Origin: Patulibacter sp040675535
GTDB lineage: Bacteria > Actinomycetota > Thermoleophilia > Solirubrobacterales > Solirubrobacteraceae
Length of the DNA: 64,000 bases
Direction: 5' to 3'
NCBI RefSeq assembly: GCF_040675535.1
Contig: NZ_JBFAPC010000006.1
Location: 3,716-67,715 of the forward strand
The translations under genes and the position numbers were made by a program. Under the pieces are notes generated by a model that did no database searches, was not told where the DNA came from, and was given only the letters and a program-made list of their open reading frames with translations. Shown here in pieces: positions 24,944-32,874 of the stretch (the stretch's first letter is position 1; every line of letters begins with the position of its first letter).

Positions 24944-25705
24944 ATGTCGAAGCCCACGATTCCCAGCTCCCTCCCCAAGACCGCCAGCACCGCGCGCAAG
25001 GCCGTCGTCAAGGCCGGTGCGAAGGCCGGCAAGGCGGCCGGTCGTGCGACCCGGCAGGCGTCCCGCGGGCAGTCGCGCCCGCGCGCCGCGCACCTCGGCC
25101 CGGAGCGCCGGCGGCCGATGATCCTCGACGCCGCGTTCGGCGTCTTCCTGGAGAAGGGCTACGAGGGCGCGTCGATGGAGGAGATCGCCCGCCGCGCGGG
25201 GGTCTCCAAGCCCGTCGTCTACAGCTCCTTCGCGGGCAAGGACGCCCTCTTCGGCGAGCTCCTGCGTCGCGAGGAGGAGCGGATCCTCCAGGCGATCGCG
25301 ACCGCCCTGCCGACGGAGCTGGACGAGGACGACCTCGAGCCCCTGATCACCGAGGCCGTCTGCGCCTTCCTGCAGGCCGTCGTCGAGTCGCCCGAGTCGT
25401 TCAAGGTCGTCTTCCTCGGCGCCGGCGGGTCCGACGCCAACATCACCCGCCGCGTCCAGCGCGGTCGCGAGCGGCAGATCGACCAGATCTCCGCCCTCGC
25501 CGAGCGCTGGATCGAGCGCCAGGGCATCCCGAACGCCGAGGAGGAGGGCCGGCTGCACGGCTATCTCTTCGTCGGCATGGCCGAGAACGCCGCCCGCGCC
25601 CTCGTCGCCGAGCCGGACCGCTGGACCCCGCGCCAGCTCGCGGTCCACATCGCCACGATGATCATGAGCAACTATCGGGCGATGCCGGCTCAGGACCGTA
25701 CCTGA
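24944..25705 (+). CDS. TetR family transcriptional regulator with basic N-terminal extension
   Basis: A 253-residue regulator. Residues 1-55 form an unusual Ala/Lys/Arg-rich extension resembling a histone tail (KAVVKAGAKAGKAAGRATRQ). The TetR helix-turn-helix follows: MILDAAFGVFLEKGYEGASM then EEIARRAGVSKPVVYSSFAG. A ligand-binding C-terminal region (about 105-250) includes EEERILQAIATALP, and VVFLGAGGSDANITRR. TetR proteins normally start just before the HTH, so the tail may give extra non-specific DNA binding, or the true start may be internal. TAGGAT at 24904-24909 is a possible -10. Confidence 0.88.
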   Translation: MSKPTIPSSLPKTASTARKAVVKAGAKAGKAAGRATRQASRGQSRPRAAHLGPERRRPMILDAAFGVFLEKGYEGASMEEIARRAGVSKPVVYSSFAGKDALFGELLRREEERILQAIATALPTELDEDDLEPLITEAVCAFLQAVVESPESFKVVFLGAGGSDANITRRVQRGRERQIDQISALAERWIERQGIPNAEEEGRLHGYLFVGMAENAARALVAEPDRWTPRQLAVHIATMIMSNYRAMPAQDRT

Positions 25706-25808
25706 GGGATCGGCCGGCGGCCGACCGCTTCGGAGGCACGACGTGTCCGGCCCCGTAGTGGCGCGAGCCGGCACCGCTGACGCGTCGGGTGCGGGTCGGG
25801 TGCGGAGT

Positions 25809-26006
25809 TCAGGTCTTCGGCGGAAGGCTCCCGACGACCGCGACGCCACGACGTACCCACGACGCGAGCGCATCCTCGTCGCGGATGACGCGGGCGTCGA
25901 CGAGCAGCCAGCCGTCCATCTCCCGCCCGCCGTCGAACCCGGCAGGCGTCGCTTTGCCGCGCGGCCCCACGACGGACCGCGTTCGTCGCGCCGGCCGCGA
26001 CCGCAC
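25809..26006 (-). pseudogene. TfoX/Sxy-domain C-terminal fragment
   Basis: The minus-strand frame reads RSVVGPRGKATPAGFDGGRE, then MDGWLLVDARVIRDEDALAS, then WVRRGVAVVGSLPPKT and stop. This matches the C-terminal half of TfoX_N proteins, where a RPMxG(W/M)hxV segment is followed by WVxRGvaxaxsLPPK. The N-terminal half (RMFGGxaF-type segment) is absent: upstream the frame meets a stop at 26034-26036, 36 nt from the tRNA gene. I call it a truncated remnant; nothing suggests expression. Confidence 0.6.
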
Positions 26007-26054
26007 GGCGCGCGTCGCGGACCCACCCGCACGTCACGAAACCGGCCGAGTCGC

Positions 26055-26060
26055 TATCTT
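26055..26060 (+). promoter_or_regulatory. -10 TATCTT of tRNA-fMet
   Basis: TATCTT ends 11 nt before the mature tRNA 5' end, in a locally AT-richer stretch. Confidence 0.45.
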
Positions 26061-26071
26061 TCTGTGTCCGC

Positions 26072-26145
<74 letters not shown>

Positions 26146-26162
26146 CCTCCGAAGTAGTGACC

Positions 26163-26190
26163 AGAAGGCCCTCCTCACGGAGGGTCTTCT
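26163..26190 (+). terminator. Hairpin terminator after tRNA-fMet
   Basis: AGAAGGCCCTCC/GGAGGGTCTTCT, 12-bp stem with one G-T wobble and a 4-nt loop, followed by CGTTCTC. Confidence 0.7.
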
Positions 26191-26252
26191 CGTTCTCGGG
26201 GGGACTCCCGGCCGGGTCGGTCGCCGAGGAGGCTGAGCGCTGGGTGTCGGTC

Positions 26253-26460
26253 GCTGCGCGAGCGCGTCGAGAGTGGCGTCGATCTCGGCGGTGAGGAGGT
26301 AGAGGTCGGTGCCGGTGGGGTCGTCCGGGTCGAACGGGTGGAAGCCGAGGCGCTCCCCCCACGCGCGTGCCCGGTCGTGGAGGGTGGTGGCACGACGGCT
26401 CGGCAGGTGGCCTTGGTGTGCAGCTCGGCGGCGGTGGCGAGGACGTGGGCGACGAGTGCG
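26253..26460 (-). pseudogene. Frameshifted, truncated GNAT acetyltransferase
   Basis: This is a degraded copy of the intact GNAT gene at 32067-32591, same strand. One frame reads ALVAHVLATAAELHTKATCR and AVV, matching the intact copy; the homology then continues one nucleotide out of phase at a CCACCACCC run as RARAWGERLGFHPFDPDDP, then DLYLLTAEIDATLDAL. The N-terminal half, including the start and first acetyl-CoA motif, is missing. The nucleotide similarity is high over about 200 bp and ends abruptly near 26460. Confidence 0.8.
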
Positions 26461-26547
26461 GGTCGTTGCGGTGCACGGCGCCACGGACGGTGGGTGGCCG
26501 TCCGACGATCCCCAGCGTCGACCGGAGCACCGGGAGCGGCATCCGCC

Positions 26548-27909
26548 CTACCGAACCGGCCGCCTCACGCGCACGGTCAGCGTCTTCTTCGTCTTGCCGG
26601 ACGTGACGACGACCTTGTAGGTGCCGCGCTTCAGACGTTTGCCGTGGACCTTCGTGATCGTGCGCCGGAAAGGGCCCTTCTTCGCCTTGTAGCGGAGGAT
26701 GCCGAGGGCCTTCTTCGCGCCCCGGCGGGTGACGGTGACCGACACGGTAGCGGCCTTGGCGAGCGTCAGCTGGAGGCGGAAGCCGCGGGTCGCGGCGACC
26801 GCCTTGGCCGCGCGGAAGGCGAGGGCGGGCCGCTTCGTGCCGGCGCTGCTGCCGCCGCCGGCCGGCGGGGCGCCGGTTCCTCCCGGGGCGCCGCTGCCGG
26901 CGGGCGGGCCGGTCCCCGCGGCGGCCGCGACGTCGAACGGGGCCCAGGAGGCGATCGCGCCGGGCACGGCGAGGCGCGGCTGGAGCTCGCAGGTCCCGCC
27001 GTTGGCCACCGGTGCGGGGGAGACGTAGGTCCCGGCCGGGCTGTCCCAGGCGATCTGGGTGCCGTCCGGCGACCATCGTGGCCGTCCGCCGCCCGTATCG
27101 TTGCTGACGTAGCCGTCCAGCGCGCAGAGGAGCTGCGGGCTCGGGTCGGTCGGCGCCGCGCTGCCGACGGACATCTCGGTGTACGAGTACAGCTCCAGCC
27201 GGTGGGGTTGCACGCCGGTGCCGGTCGCGGGCGCGAGATCGAGCAGGAGGCGCGTCTGGGTGGGGTGGAAGTCGAACCCGGCGAACGCATACGGGCTGCC
27301 GACCGGCAGCGCGATCCACGAGTCCATGTGGCTCGCGTCGTTCTGCCAGACCGAGAGCGTCCCGCCGTTGATGCCCGCCAGCCGCGCGTCGGGGTGGCGG
27401 AGCCAGTGCGGCTCGGTGAGGTAGTCGTACGACGGGTAGGTCGACGTCCCGACGGTCGGGCTGTTGCGGGCCACGAGGCGCACCGAGGGGGTCGGCGAGC
27501 CGCCGAGGCAGTTGCTGGAGCCCTTCCAGTACTGGACCGCGACGAACGTGCCGTCCGGTGAGGTCGACGTGCGGAACGGGCTCAGCCCACCGCAGATGCC
27601 GTACCGCTCGAACAGGAACGGCCCCTGGCGGACCGCACCGTCCTGGCCGAGGACGACGAAGGACGAGTTGCCGCTGTCGTCGCCCTTGCGCAGGAACGCG
27701 GTGATGCCACCGTCGTCGGCGACCGACACGCCCTTGTAGCCGTTGTCGGCGTCGGCCGCGTGCGTCACCTTCCGCACGTCGCTGCCGTCTGGCCGCGCGA
27801 TGGCGACGTCCCCGCCGCTGTCGACGAAGACGAGGCTCGCGGCGCGGGCGGCCGGCGCGCCGGCGAGGACGCACGTCGTTGCCAACAGGGCGATGAGGGA
27901 TCGGCGCAC
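26548..27909 (-). CDS. Secreted TolB-like propeller protein with basic Ig-like C-terminal domain
   Basis: A 453-residue exported protein. Starting at GTG 27909, residues 1-23 form a signal peptide (VRRSLIALLATTCVLAG, cleavage after ARA). The middle shows WD40/TolB-like beta-propeller units: GGDVAIARPDGSDVRKVTHA, the STSPDGTFVAVQYW repeat and PRWSPDGTQIAWDSP. A Gly/Ala/Pro linker (about 340-375) leads to a Lys/Arg-rich beta domain ending KRLKRGTYKVVVTSGKTKK and TLTVRVRR. I infer a cell-surface or secreted binding protein. An ATG 12 codons earlier is possible, but CAGGAT sits 7 nt before the GTG. Confidence 0.75.
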   Translation of the reverse strand: MRRSLIALLATTCVLAGAPAARAASLVFVDSGGDVAIARPDGSDVRKVTHAADADNGYKGVSVADDGGITAFLRKGDDSGNSSFVVLGQDGAVRQGPFLFERYGICGGLSPFRTSTSPDGTFVAVQYWKGSSNCLGGSPTPSVRLVARNSPTVGTSTYPSYDYLTEPHWLRHPDARLAGINGGTLSVWQNDASHMDSWIALPVGSPYAFAGFDFHPTQTRLLLDLAPATGTGVQPHRLELYSYTEMSVGSAAPTDPSPQLLCALDGYVSNDTGGGRPRWSPDGTQIAWDSPAGTYVSPAPVANGGTCELQPRLAVPGAIASWAPFDVAAAAGTGPPAGSGAPGGTGAPPAGGGSSAGTKRPALAFRAAKAVAATRGFRLQLTLAKAATVSVTVTRRGAKKALGILRYKAKKGPFRRTITKVHGKRLKRGTYKVVVTSGKTKKTLTVRVRRPVR

Positions 27910-27916
27910 ACGCCCG

Positions 27917-27922
27917 ATCCTG
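27917..27922 (-). promoter_or_regulatory. Leaderless-type -10 CAGGAT
   Basis: On the minus strand CAGGAT ends 7 nt before the GTG at 27909. The same hexamer and gap recur before the LuxR-type gene at 59319. Confidence 0.45.
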
Positions 27923-27974
27923 CCCGGGCGGGCGCCGGTCGGCATCGGTGAAACCACCGGTATCGCCGCGTGGA

Positions 27975-28907
27975 TCACAGCGGCCGCGTGCGGGCGGCGC
28001 GCCCGGTGACGCGGAGCGGCGTGAGCCGCCACGTGTACCGCAGCGCGCCCGTGATGCGCAGCCTCCCGCTGGACGCGAGCGGCGGGAGGAAGCTCTCGGA
28101 CGGCGTCAGCGTGCAGTCGATCGGCACGTCGGCGGTGATGACGAACGCCTTCGGACGCCGGCGCACCAGCCGCGGGTAGAAGCGGCCGCGACGGAAGTAC
28201 GAGGCCAGCCCGAGCTCCGGCGCCCCGCGGCCCGTGTCGAGCGCCGTCGCGTCGGGGCAGGCCGGCGTGTCCAGCCCGCCGTCGAACGATCTCTGGGCGA
28301 CCGAGCGATACGTCGGGCACCGGCTCTCCCCGTCGGCCCCGATGAACCAGGGGTGGAGCAGCTCGCCCGTCAGCGCGGCGTCGTTGCGGGTGACCCCGTC
28401 CGTGACGCCGAAGCCCATCAGGAGGTCCAGCGTCGCCTGCCGCGCTCCACAGCCGTCGATCGGCGCCACGTCCGTCACGGCGTCCCAGGGGTCGCAGGCG
28501 CGCACGGCGTCGGTGAACGTCCCGGCGATGCTGACGGCGACCGGGAAGCGGACGTGATCCTCGATCTTCGGCCCGCCACGCGGACGGTAGGAGAGCGTGC
28601 GCATCCCGCGCGTCCGGCCGGCCCGCCGGAGCACCTGGACGGTGGCCATCCGGTAGGGCCGCGGCGAGGCGAAGGTCAGCGAGAAGCTGCCGCCCCCGCC
28701 GACGTCGCGCGTCGGGCCATCGGGGATCTCGGACGTGCACCGCGGCGGATCGGCGTGGGCCTCGGCCGTCCAGGAGAACGCCTGCCGGCCGGAGACGGTC
28801 GCCATCCACGCGACGTCGACGCGGGTGGTGTCGCGTCCGGCCGCCGCGGCGCCGGCGGGTGGGGCGGCCGCCACGAGAGCCGCCAGGAAGAAGAGCATCG
28901 CCCGCAT
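27975..28907 (-). CDS. Secreted protein of unknown function
   Basis: A 310-residue exported protein. Residues 1-22 are a signal peptide (MRAMLFFLAALVAAAPPAG). The mature part is beta-rich, with cysteines in PRCTSE, RACDPWD, DGCGARQ, ESRCPTY, PACPDA and DCTLTP that could form three disulphides. No family is recognisable. It lies 66 bp upstream of the TolB-like gene on the same strand and may be co-transcribed with it, but the GTG of that gene has its own promoter-like hexamer. Confidence 0.7.
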   Translation of the reverse strand: MRAMLFFLAALVAAAPPAGAAAAGRDTTRVDVAWMATVSGRQAFSWTAEAHADPPRCTSEIPDGPTRDVGGGGSFSLTFASPRPYRMATVQVLRRAGRTRGMRTLSYRPRGGPKIEDHVRFPVAVSIAGTFTDAVRACDPWDAVTDVAPIDGCGARQATLDLLMGFGVTDGVTRNDAALTGELLHPWFIGADGESRCPTYRSVAQRSFDGGLDTPACPDATALDTGRGAPELGLASYFRRGRFYPRLVRRRPKAFVITADVPIDCTLTPSESFLPPLASSGRLRITGALRYTWRLTPLRVTGRAARTRPL

Positions 28908-29027
28908 CCCCGTACCGGTACCACGCCGACCCGGCCGTCCTCATCAGGGGAAGCACCGAACCGCGGCGGCCCGTGGTTCTCCCGATGCGGCCCGCCACCC
29001 CGCACTCGATCATCGAGTGGTCCCCCC

Positions 29028-29325
29028 GTCCGGCTCGTCCTGACCATCCTCGCCGCCGTGGGACTCGCCGCCACGCTCGCGGGCCCTGCATCCGCCACCC
29101 AGGTCGCCTACGTCGACGACGGTCAGGTCCGGGTGTCGTCGCTCGACGGCGCGCAGAAGCGGTCGTTGTCGGGGCCGTCACCGGACGGGAAGCAGTGGAC
29201 CGAGGTGACCCAGGGGGACGACGAAGGCGTACCGCAAGCGGCTGTCGTCGCTGCGCCGCAAGACGCTGACGATCATCGTCACGTCCGGTGGCCGCACCGC
29301 CACCGTCAGGCGCACGCTGCGCTGA
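29028..29325 (+). pseudogene. Collapsed TolB-like secreted protein (signal end joined to C-terminus, frameshifted)
   Basis: The plus strand encodes a signal-like start VRLVLTILAAVGLAATLAG, then ATQVAYVDDGQVRVSSLDG, resembling the start of the secreted propeller gene nearby. After DGKQWTEVTQGDDEG the homology jumps, in another frame (29224-29325), to KAYRKRLSSLRRKTLTIIVT and SGGRTATVRRTLR-stop, which resembles the C-terminus of the gene at 26548. No start codon in the usual position is evident. I read this as an internal deletion plus frameshift of a TolB-like gene. Confidence 0.65.
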
Positions 29326-29407
29326 AGAGGCGGGGTGCGGCCCAGTGCTCGGAGTCGGCTCGGGAGTGCGCGCAGGCCCGGCGGGCGCCCGTCCGCTCGT
29401 CGGCCGG

Positions 29408-30445
29408 TCACCCCGCGGGGGCACACCGCGCGAACAGCCGTGCGATCCGCTGCGGCTCCGCGCCGGGGTCGGCGGGCATCGGTCGCCGGGCGAGGAACGT
29501 ACCGGCCGCCGGCCCGTCGAAGACGAAGGCCGAGAGGAAGAGCGTGCCGGAGCCGCCCGACGCCACCTCGACCCCCGGCACGCCGACCGACGGGGCCGAC
29601 GGCACGTCGTCGTCGCCCCCGCAGACGCTGACCGGGTCGGCGCGCGGGGCCCGGCCGCGGTCGAGGAGGACCAGGCGCCAGCTCGAGAAGTCGTGCGGTC
29701 GCCGCTGCGCCTCGATGAGCATCCACGGGCGTCCGCCGGCGCGGAACGTCGAGCGACGGCCATGGCTGGCGGGGAAGCCGGCCGCGTTCAGCGTCTCGTC
29801 CAGCGCGCGGTCCGGCTCGGCGGTCCAGTCGCGGAAGTTCCGCAGCGTGCCGATGCCCTGCCGGTCGATGCCGTCGGCGCCGGCGTTGTAGTGGAAGCGC
29901 AGCGTGATCGCCGAGGCGCCGGGCGAGCCGTTCCAGTCGACGCGCGCGAACGACGGGGTCCCCTCGTTGTTGTCCGACAACGTCGCCGGCAGCTCCCGCT
30001 GCGTCGACCACGTGTTCGCCAGCAACCGGGCGCGGTCGGCGTAGGCGCGGACGCGGATCCGGCTGATCGCGTTGCCTTCGACCACGCGCACGTAGTCCTC
30101 GTAGGCCAGCAGGTAGCCGCCGTCGGGCGTGCGCTGCAGGACCGGCATGTTGCCGCCGTCGGCGTCGAGCTCGGCGACGTTGTCCCAGTGCAGCAGGTCC
30201 TTCGACGTCGCCAGGCCGACGGCGAAGTCCGCGGGCCCCTTCCCGGTCGGCCAGTGGTAGACACCCAGCCACCCGTCACCGTCCGGGTCGGGGACGACGG
30301 ACAGGGCGGTCAGCTGGTGCCCGTGCTGGTCGGTGGCGCTGGTGCGGGTACGCCGATCGTCCGAACCTCGAGGAAGCAGGACGACGAGCAACGCGACCAC
30401 GGTGAGCACGACCACGCCGGCCGCGAGGAGCCGGAGTCGCGCCAC
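29408..30445 (-). CDS. Membrane-anchored or secreted five-bladed-propeller (GH43/GH32-like) protein
   Basis: A 345-residue protein with an N-terminal signal or anchor helix (residues 3-26, LRLLAAGVVVLTVVALLVVL) and a beta-propeller-like body. Segments such as WLGVYHWPTG, FAVGLATSKDLLHWDNV and GGYLLAYEDYV resemble the repeating blades of GH43/GH32-type or sialidase-like propellers, where SkDLlhW is a recurring signature. I cannot place catalytic acidic residues with confidence, so a carbohydrate-binding or hydrolytic role is an inference. CATCGT lies 8 nt before the GTG start. Confidence 0.7.
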   Translation of the reverse strand: MARLRLLAAGVVVLTVVALLVVLLPRGSDDRRTRTSATDQHGHQLTALSVVPDPDGDGWLGVYHWPTGKGPADFAVGLATSKDLLHWDNVAELDADGGNMPVLQRTPDGGYLLAYEDYVRVVEGNAISRIRVRAYADRARLLANTWSTQRELPATLSDNNEGTPSFARVDWNGSPGASAITLRFHYNAGADGIDRQGIGTLRNFRDWTAEPDRALDETLNAAGFPASHGRRSTFRAGGRPWMLIEAQRRPHDFSSWRLVLLDRGRAPRADPVSVCGGDDDVPSAPSVGVPGVEVASGGSGTLFLSAFVFDGPAAGTFLARRPMPADPGAEPQRIARLFARCAPAG

Positions 30446-30515
30446 GGCGGGGAACGATGACCGGTGGGGCGGCAGCGGTCAACCGGGCCGAGCGACCGCC
30501 CCCGCGGGCGGGGCG

Positions 30516-30953
30516 TCACGCGCCGCTCGGCGTGCGGGAGCCCGATCCCGTCGGCACCTCGAGGCCGGCGATCCAACGCTCGAGGCGGCGGGACTGCTTG
30601 GCCATGTTGGTTGGATCGTGCATGGCGTTGGAGAGCAGAGCCGCCCCTTGGTAGGTGGCGAGCAGCGTGACCGCCAGCTCTCGCGGGTCGCGTTGGCCCA
30701 TCGCGGCGAAGCGCTCCTCGGCCCAGTCGATGAACGGCGTGAGCAGCACGTCGCCGGCCTGTCGGCTCATCGCGTCATCGCGCTTGCCGAGCGCGGAGAC
30801 CAGGCTGCCGAACGGGCAGCCGTAGAGGGCCGTGACGGTTCCGTCCTCGTCGTGCATCAGCTCGCGCGCGAACGCCTTGAGCTGCGCCCGGGGGGTGCGG
30901 CGGCGGGAGACGTGCGCGAGGAACGCCTCCCGCTCGCGCACGAGCGCGGACAT
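30516..30953 (-). pseudogene. TetR regulator lacking its DNA-binding domain
   Basis: 145 residues remain, corresponding to the ligand-binding part of a TetR protein. The first residues (SALVREREAFLAHVSRRRTP) fit the helix that follows the HTH, and YGCPFGSLVSALG matches the YGCP/HGCPxGSL motif of LmrA/YxaF-like C-terminal domains. The about 50-residue helix-turn-helix normally upstream is absent; that position is occupied by an epimerase fragment on the other strand. The remaining ORF could still be translated but could not bind DNA as a TetR repressor. Confidence 0.7.
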
Positions 30954-31246
30954 CGCCGCGCTCTACGCGCTCGCGCTCACCGAGGCGCCCGCCGGCTCCT
31001 ACTACCTCGGCGCCAACCGCTGACAGCCCCACGATGACCGAGATCGCCAAGGCCGTCAGCGTCGCCCGCGGACTGGACGGCCGCGTCGCCCCCGAATCGC
31101 TCGAGCAGTCACGACAGCGCCTCGGACCGTTCACCGACGCCGTACTGATCGACGCGCAGATCAACGGCCAGCGTGCCCACGACCTGGGCTGGCGGCCGAG
31201 CGGACCGTCGCTGCTCGACGACCTCGCAACGATCGGCAACGCATGA
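30949..31246 (+). pseudogene. NAD-dependent epimerase/dehydratase C-terminal fragment with frameshift
   Basis: The first frame reads DIAALYALALTEAPAGSYYL and GANR-stop (31021-31023). Shifted by one nucleotide, it continues SPTMTEIAKAVSVARGLDGR, then ending DLGWRPSGPSLLDDLATIGNA (as LGWRPSGPSLLDDL then ATIGNA). These match the last third of extended SDR proteins (DLAdLYvLALEkAPAG..., LGWrPtgpsLLeDL). The Rossmann fold and the YxxxK active site are gone. It abuts the truncated TetR head to head. Confidence 0.7.
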
Positions 31247-31312
31247 ACACCGTGAGAACCGGGGGCCAGACGTCCCCTTCGACGCCCCCCCGAACCGCTG
31301 ACGGAGACCACC

Positions 31313-31873
31313 GTGAACACCGCTTCCCCCGACCCCGCAACCGGCCCGAACGTGACTCGGCGCATCGACTTCCGCCCGGGCATGGACATGTACTGGGACG
31401 TCGTGCGCACCGGCGAGGACACCGATGGTGAGCTGTTCGAGGTGCATGGCTGGCTCGGTCCCCACCAGCCCAGTCCCCCCGTGCACGTGCACGACAACGC
31501 CGAGGACAGCTTCGAGATCGTCGAGGGCCGGCTCGACGTGCAGCTCGACGGCACCTGGCGGACCTACGGTCCCGGGGAGCGCGCCGCGGCGGCTCCTGGT
31601 CTCCGGCACACCCTGCGAAACCCGCACGACGAGCCGGTGACGTTCGTCAACCGCCACCGCCCCGCCGTCGACTACGAGGGGTTCTTCCGCGACATGGCGT
31701 CGCTGACATCGACCGGGAAGATGGGCGCCGGAGCACCGCGCAGCCCGCGGCAGGCGATCTACGCAGCGATGCTGTTCAAGGCCCACCCGACCGCGATCCG
31801 CATGTCGCGCCTGCAGCGATTCGCATTCACGACGCTGTCGGGCCTGGGCCGGATGCTCGGCATGCGCCGATGA
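31313..31873 (+). CDS. Cupin-domain protein
   Basis: A 186-residue protein with one cupin barrel. Motif 1 appears as PPVHVHDNAEDSFEIVEG (metal ligands His, His, Glu) and motif 2 around PGLRHTLRNPHDEPV. The C-terminal 70 residues form a helical extension ending in a basic RMLGMRR. Such proteins include quercetin dioxygenase-like enzymes and small-molecule binders; no substrate can be inferred. GGAGAC about 7 nt before the GTG serves as Shine-Dalgarno. It lies just downstream of the broken epimerase. Confidence 0.85.
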   Translation: MNTASPDPATGPNVTRRIDFRPGMDMYWDVVRTGEDTDGELFEVHGWLGPHQPSPPVHVHDNAEDSFEIVEGRLDVQLDGTWRTYGPGERAAAAPGLRHTLRNPHDEPVTFVNRHRPAVDYEGFFRDMASLTSTGKMGAGAPRSPRQAIYAAMLFKAHPTAIRMSRLQRFAFTTLSGLGRMLGMRR

Positions 31874-32066
31874 CCGCGTGGATCGGGCCCGCCGCGCCGA
31901 TGCGCGGCTGAGTACTGAACGCCGACGGCCGCCGGTGCGCTCGCTCGCACATTCGCAGCGGTGGTCCTTGGACTCCTGGGTCTTCAGATTGCCAGCGTGG
32001 GCCGTCTACGCGGTCGCGGCGACCTTCACCACCGGTCTGGGCACGCGTTCCGAGTGCCTCACCCGG

Positions 32067-32591
32067 TCACTGCTCGAGGGCGTCGAGCGTCGCTCCGATC
32101 TCCGCCGTGAGGAGATAGAGATCCGCGTCGGTGGGGTCGTCGGGGTCGAACGGGTGGAAGCCGAGGCGTTCCCACCACGCGCGTGCCTGCTCGTGGAGAG
32201 CGGTGACGACGACGGCGCGGCAGGCGGCCTTGGTGTTCAGCTCGACGGCGGTCGCGAGGACATGGGCGACGAGCGTGGTGGCGATGCCGAGTCCGTGGCA
32301 CCGCTGGTCGACGGCGAGGCGGCCGAGCAGGAGCGCGGGCACGGGGTCTGGAGCGTGCTTGGCGATCGAGACCGGAGCGGCGCTGCGGTCGATCGCGGTC
32401 ATGGCGAGGCTCGCGTAGGCCACGACCTGATCGTCCGGGGTGGCGATGACCCAGGTGGCGGCGGTGTCGCGCCGGCGGTTCTGGCCGGCGTAGCGGCGCA
32501 GCCAGTCGTCGAGTGCGGGCTCGCCGGAGTGGAAGTCGCTGCGGTCGTGGCGAGCCGGGTCCAGCGGCTCGGGGCGGCGGAGGTCAGTCAA
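32067..32591 (-). CDS. GNAT acetyltransferase toxin (TacT-like) of a toxin-antitoxin pair
   Basis: A 174-residue GNAT enzyme. The N-terminal RSDFHSGEPALDDWLRRYAG and QNRRRDTAATWV segment is diagnostic of the TacT/AtaT-like toxin group, which acetylates aminoacyl-tRNA. The acetyl-CoA-binding loop appears as LAVDQRCHGLGIATTLVAHV and the C-terminal ARAWWERLGFHPF completes the fold. Translation starts at TTG inside the antitoxin stop region, overlapping it by 8 nt (TTGACTGA). A broken second copy is present 5.8 kb away. Confidence 0.88.
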   Translation of the reverse strand: MTDLRRPEPLDPARHDRSDFHSGEPALDDWLRRYAGQNRRRDTAATWVIATPDDQVVAYASLAMTAIDRSAAPVSIAKHAPDPVPALLLGRLAVDQRCHGLGIATTLVAHVLATAVELNTKAACRAVVVTALHEQARAWWERLGFHPFDPDDPTDADLYLLTAEIGATLDALEQ

Positions 32592-32862
32592 CCCAGCGAA
32601 AGCGACGCGGCCGTCCCAGCGCGGTGGCGAGTCGCTCGTTCACGCGGGCGGGTTGCGCGAGCGCGTCGCTGAACGCCTGGGCAGCTTGCGGTGACAGGTC
32701 GATGACCGTCCGCTCTGCGAGCACCCGCTCGGCGTGCTGGGATGCGGCGGCGAGCACGAACGCCGAGAGGCTCTGGTGCGTCGTGTCGGCAGCGCGTTCG
32801 AGCAGCTGCTTGCGTTGCGGGTCGACGCGGATCTGCAGCCGCTGCTCCTTGATCGTGGCCAT
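32584..32862 (-). CDS. DUF1778 (TacA-like) antitoxin
   Basis: A 92-residue protein starting MATIKEQRLQIRVDPQRKQL, the ribbon-helix-helix DNA-binding part of DUF1778 antitoxins, followed by SLSAFVLAAASQHAERVLAE and a C-terminal toxin-neutralising tail ending PRRFRWVD. It should bind and block the GNAT toxin encoded just downstream and autorepress the operon. The ATG at 32862 is favoured because CAAAAT lies 6 nt before it; an in-frame GTG 7 codons upstream overlaps that hexamer. Confidence 0.9.
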   Translation of the reverse strand: MATIKEQRLQIRVDPQRKQLLERAADTTHQSLSAFVLAAASQHAERVLAERTVIDLSPQAAQAFSDALAQPARVNERLATALGRPRRFRWVD

Positions 32863-32868
32863 GTACTC

Positions 32869-32874
32869 ATTTTG
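32869..32874 (-). promoter_or_regulatory. Leaderless-type -10 CAAAAT of the toxin-antitoxin operon
   Basis: On the minus strand CAAAAT ends 6 nt before the antitoxin ATG. Confidence 0.5.

Noticed and set aside
25690..26037. 115-residue minus-strand frame beside tRNA-fMet
   Set aside because: Another frame of the same DNA carries clear TfoX motifs; this one is Arg/Ala-rich noise.
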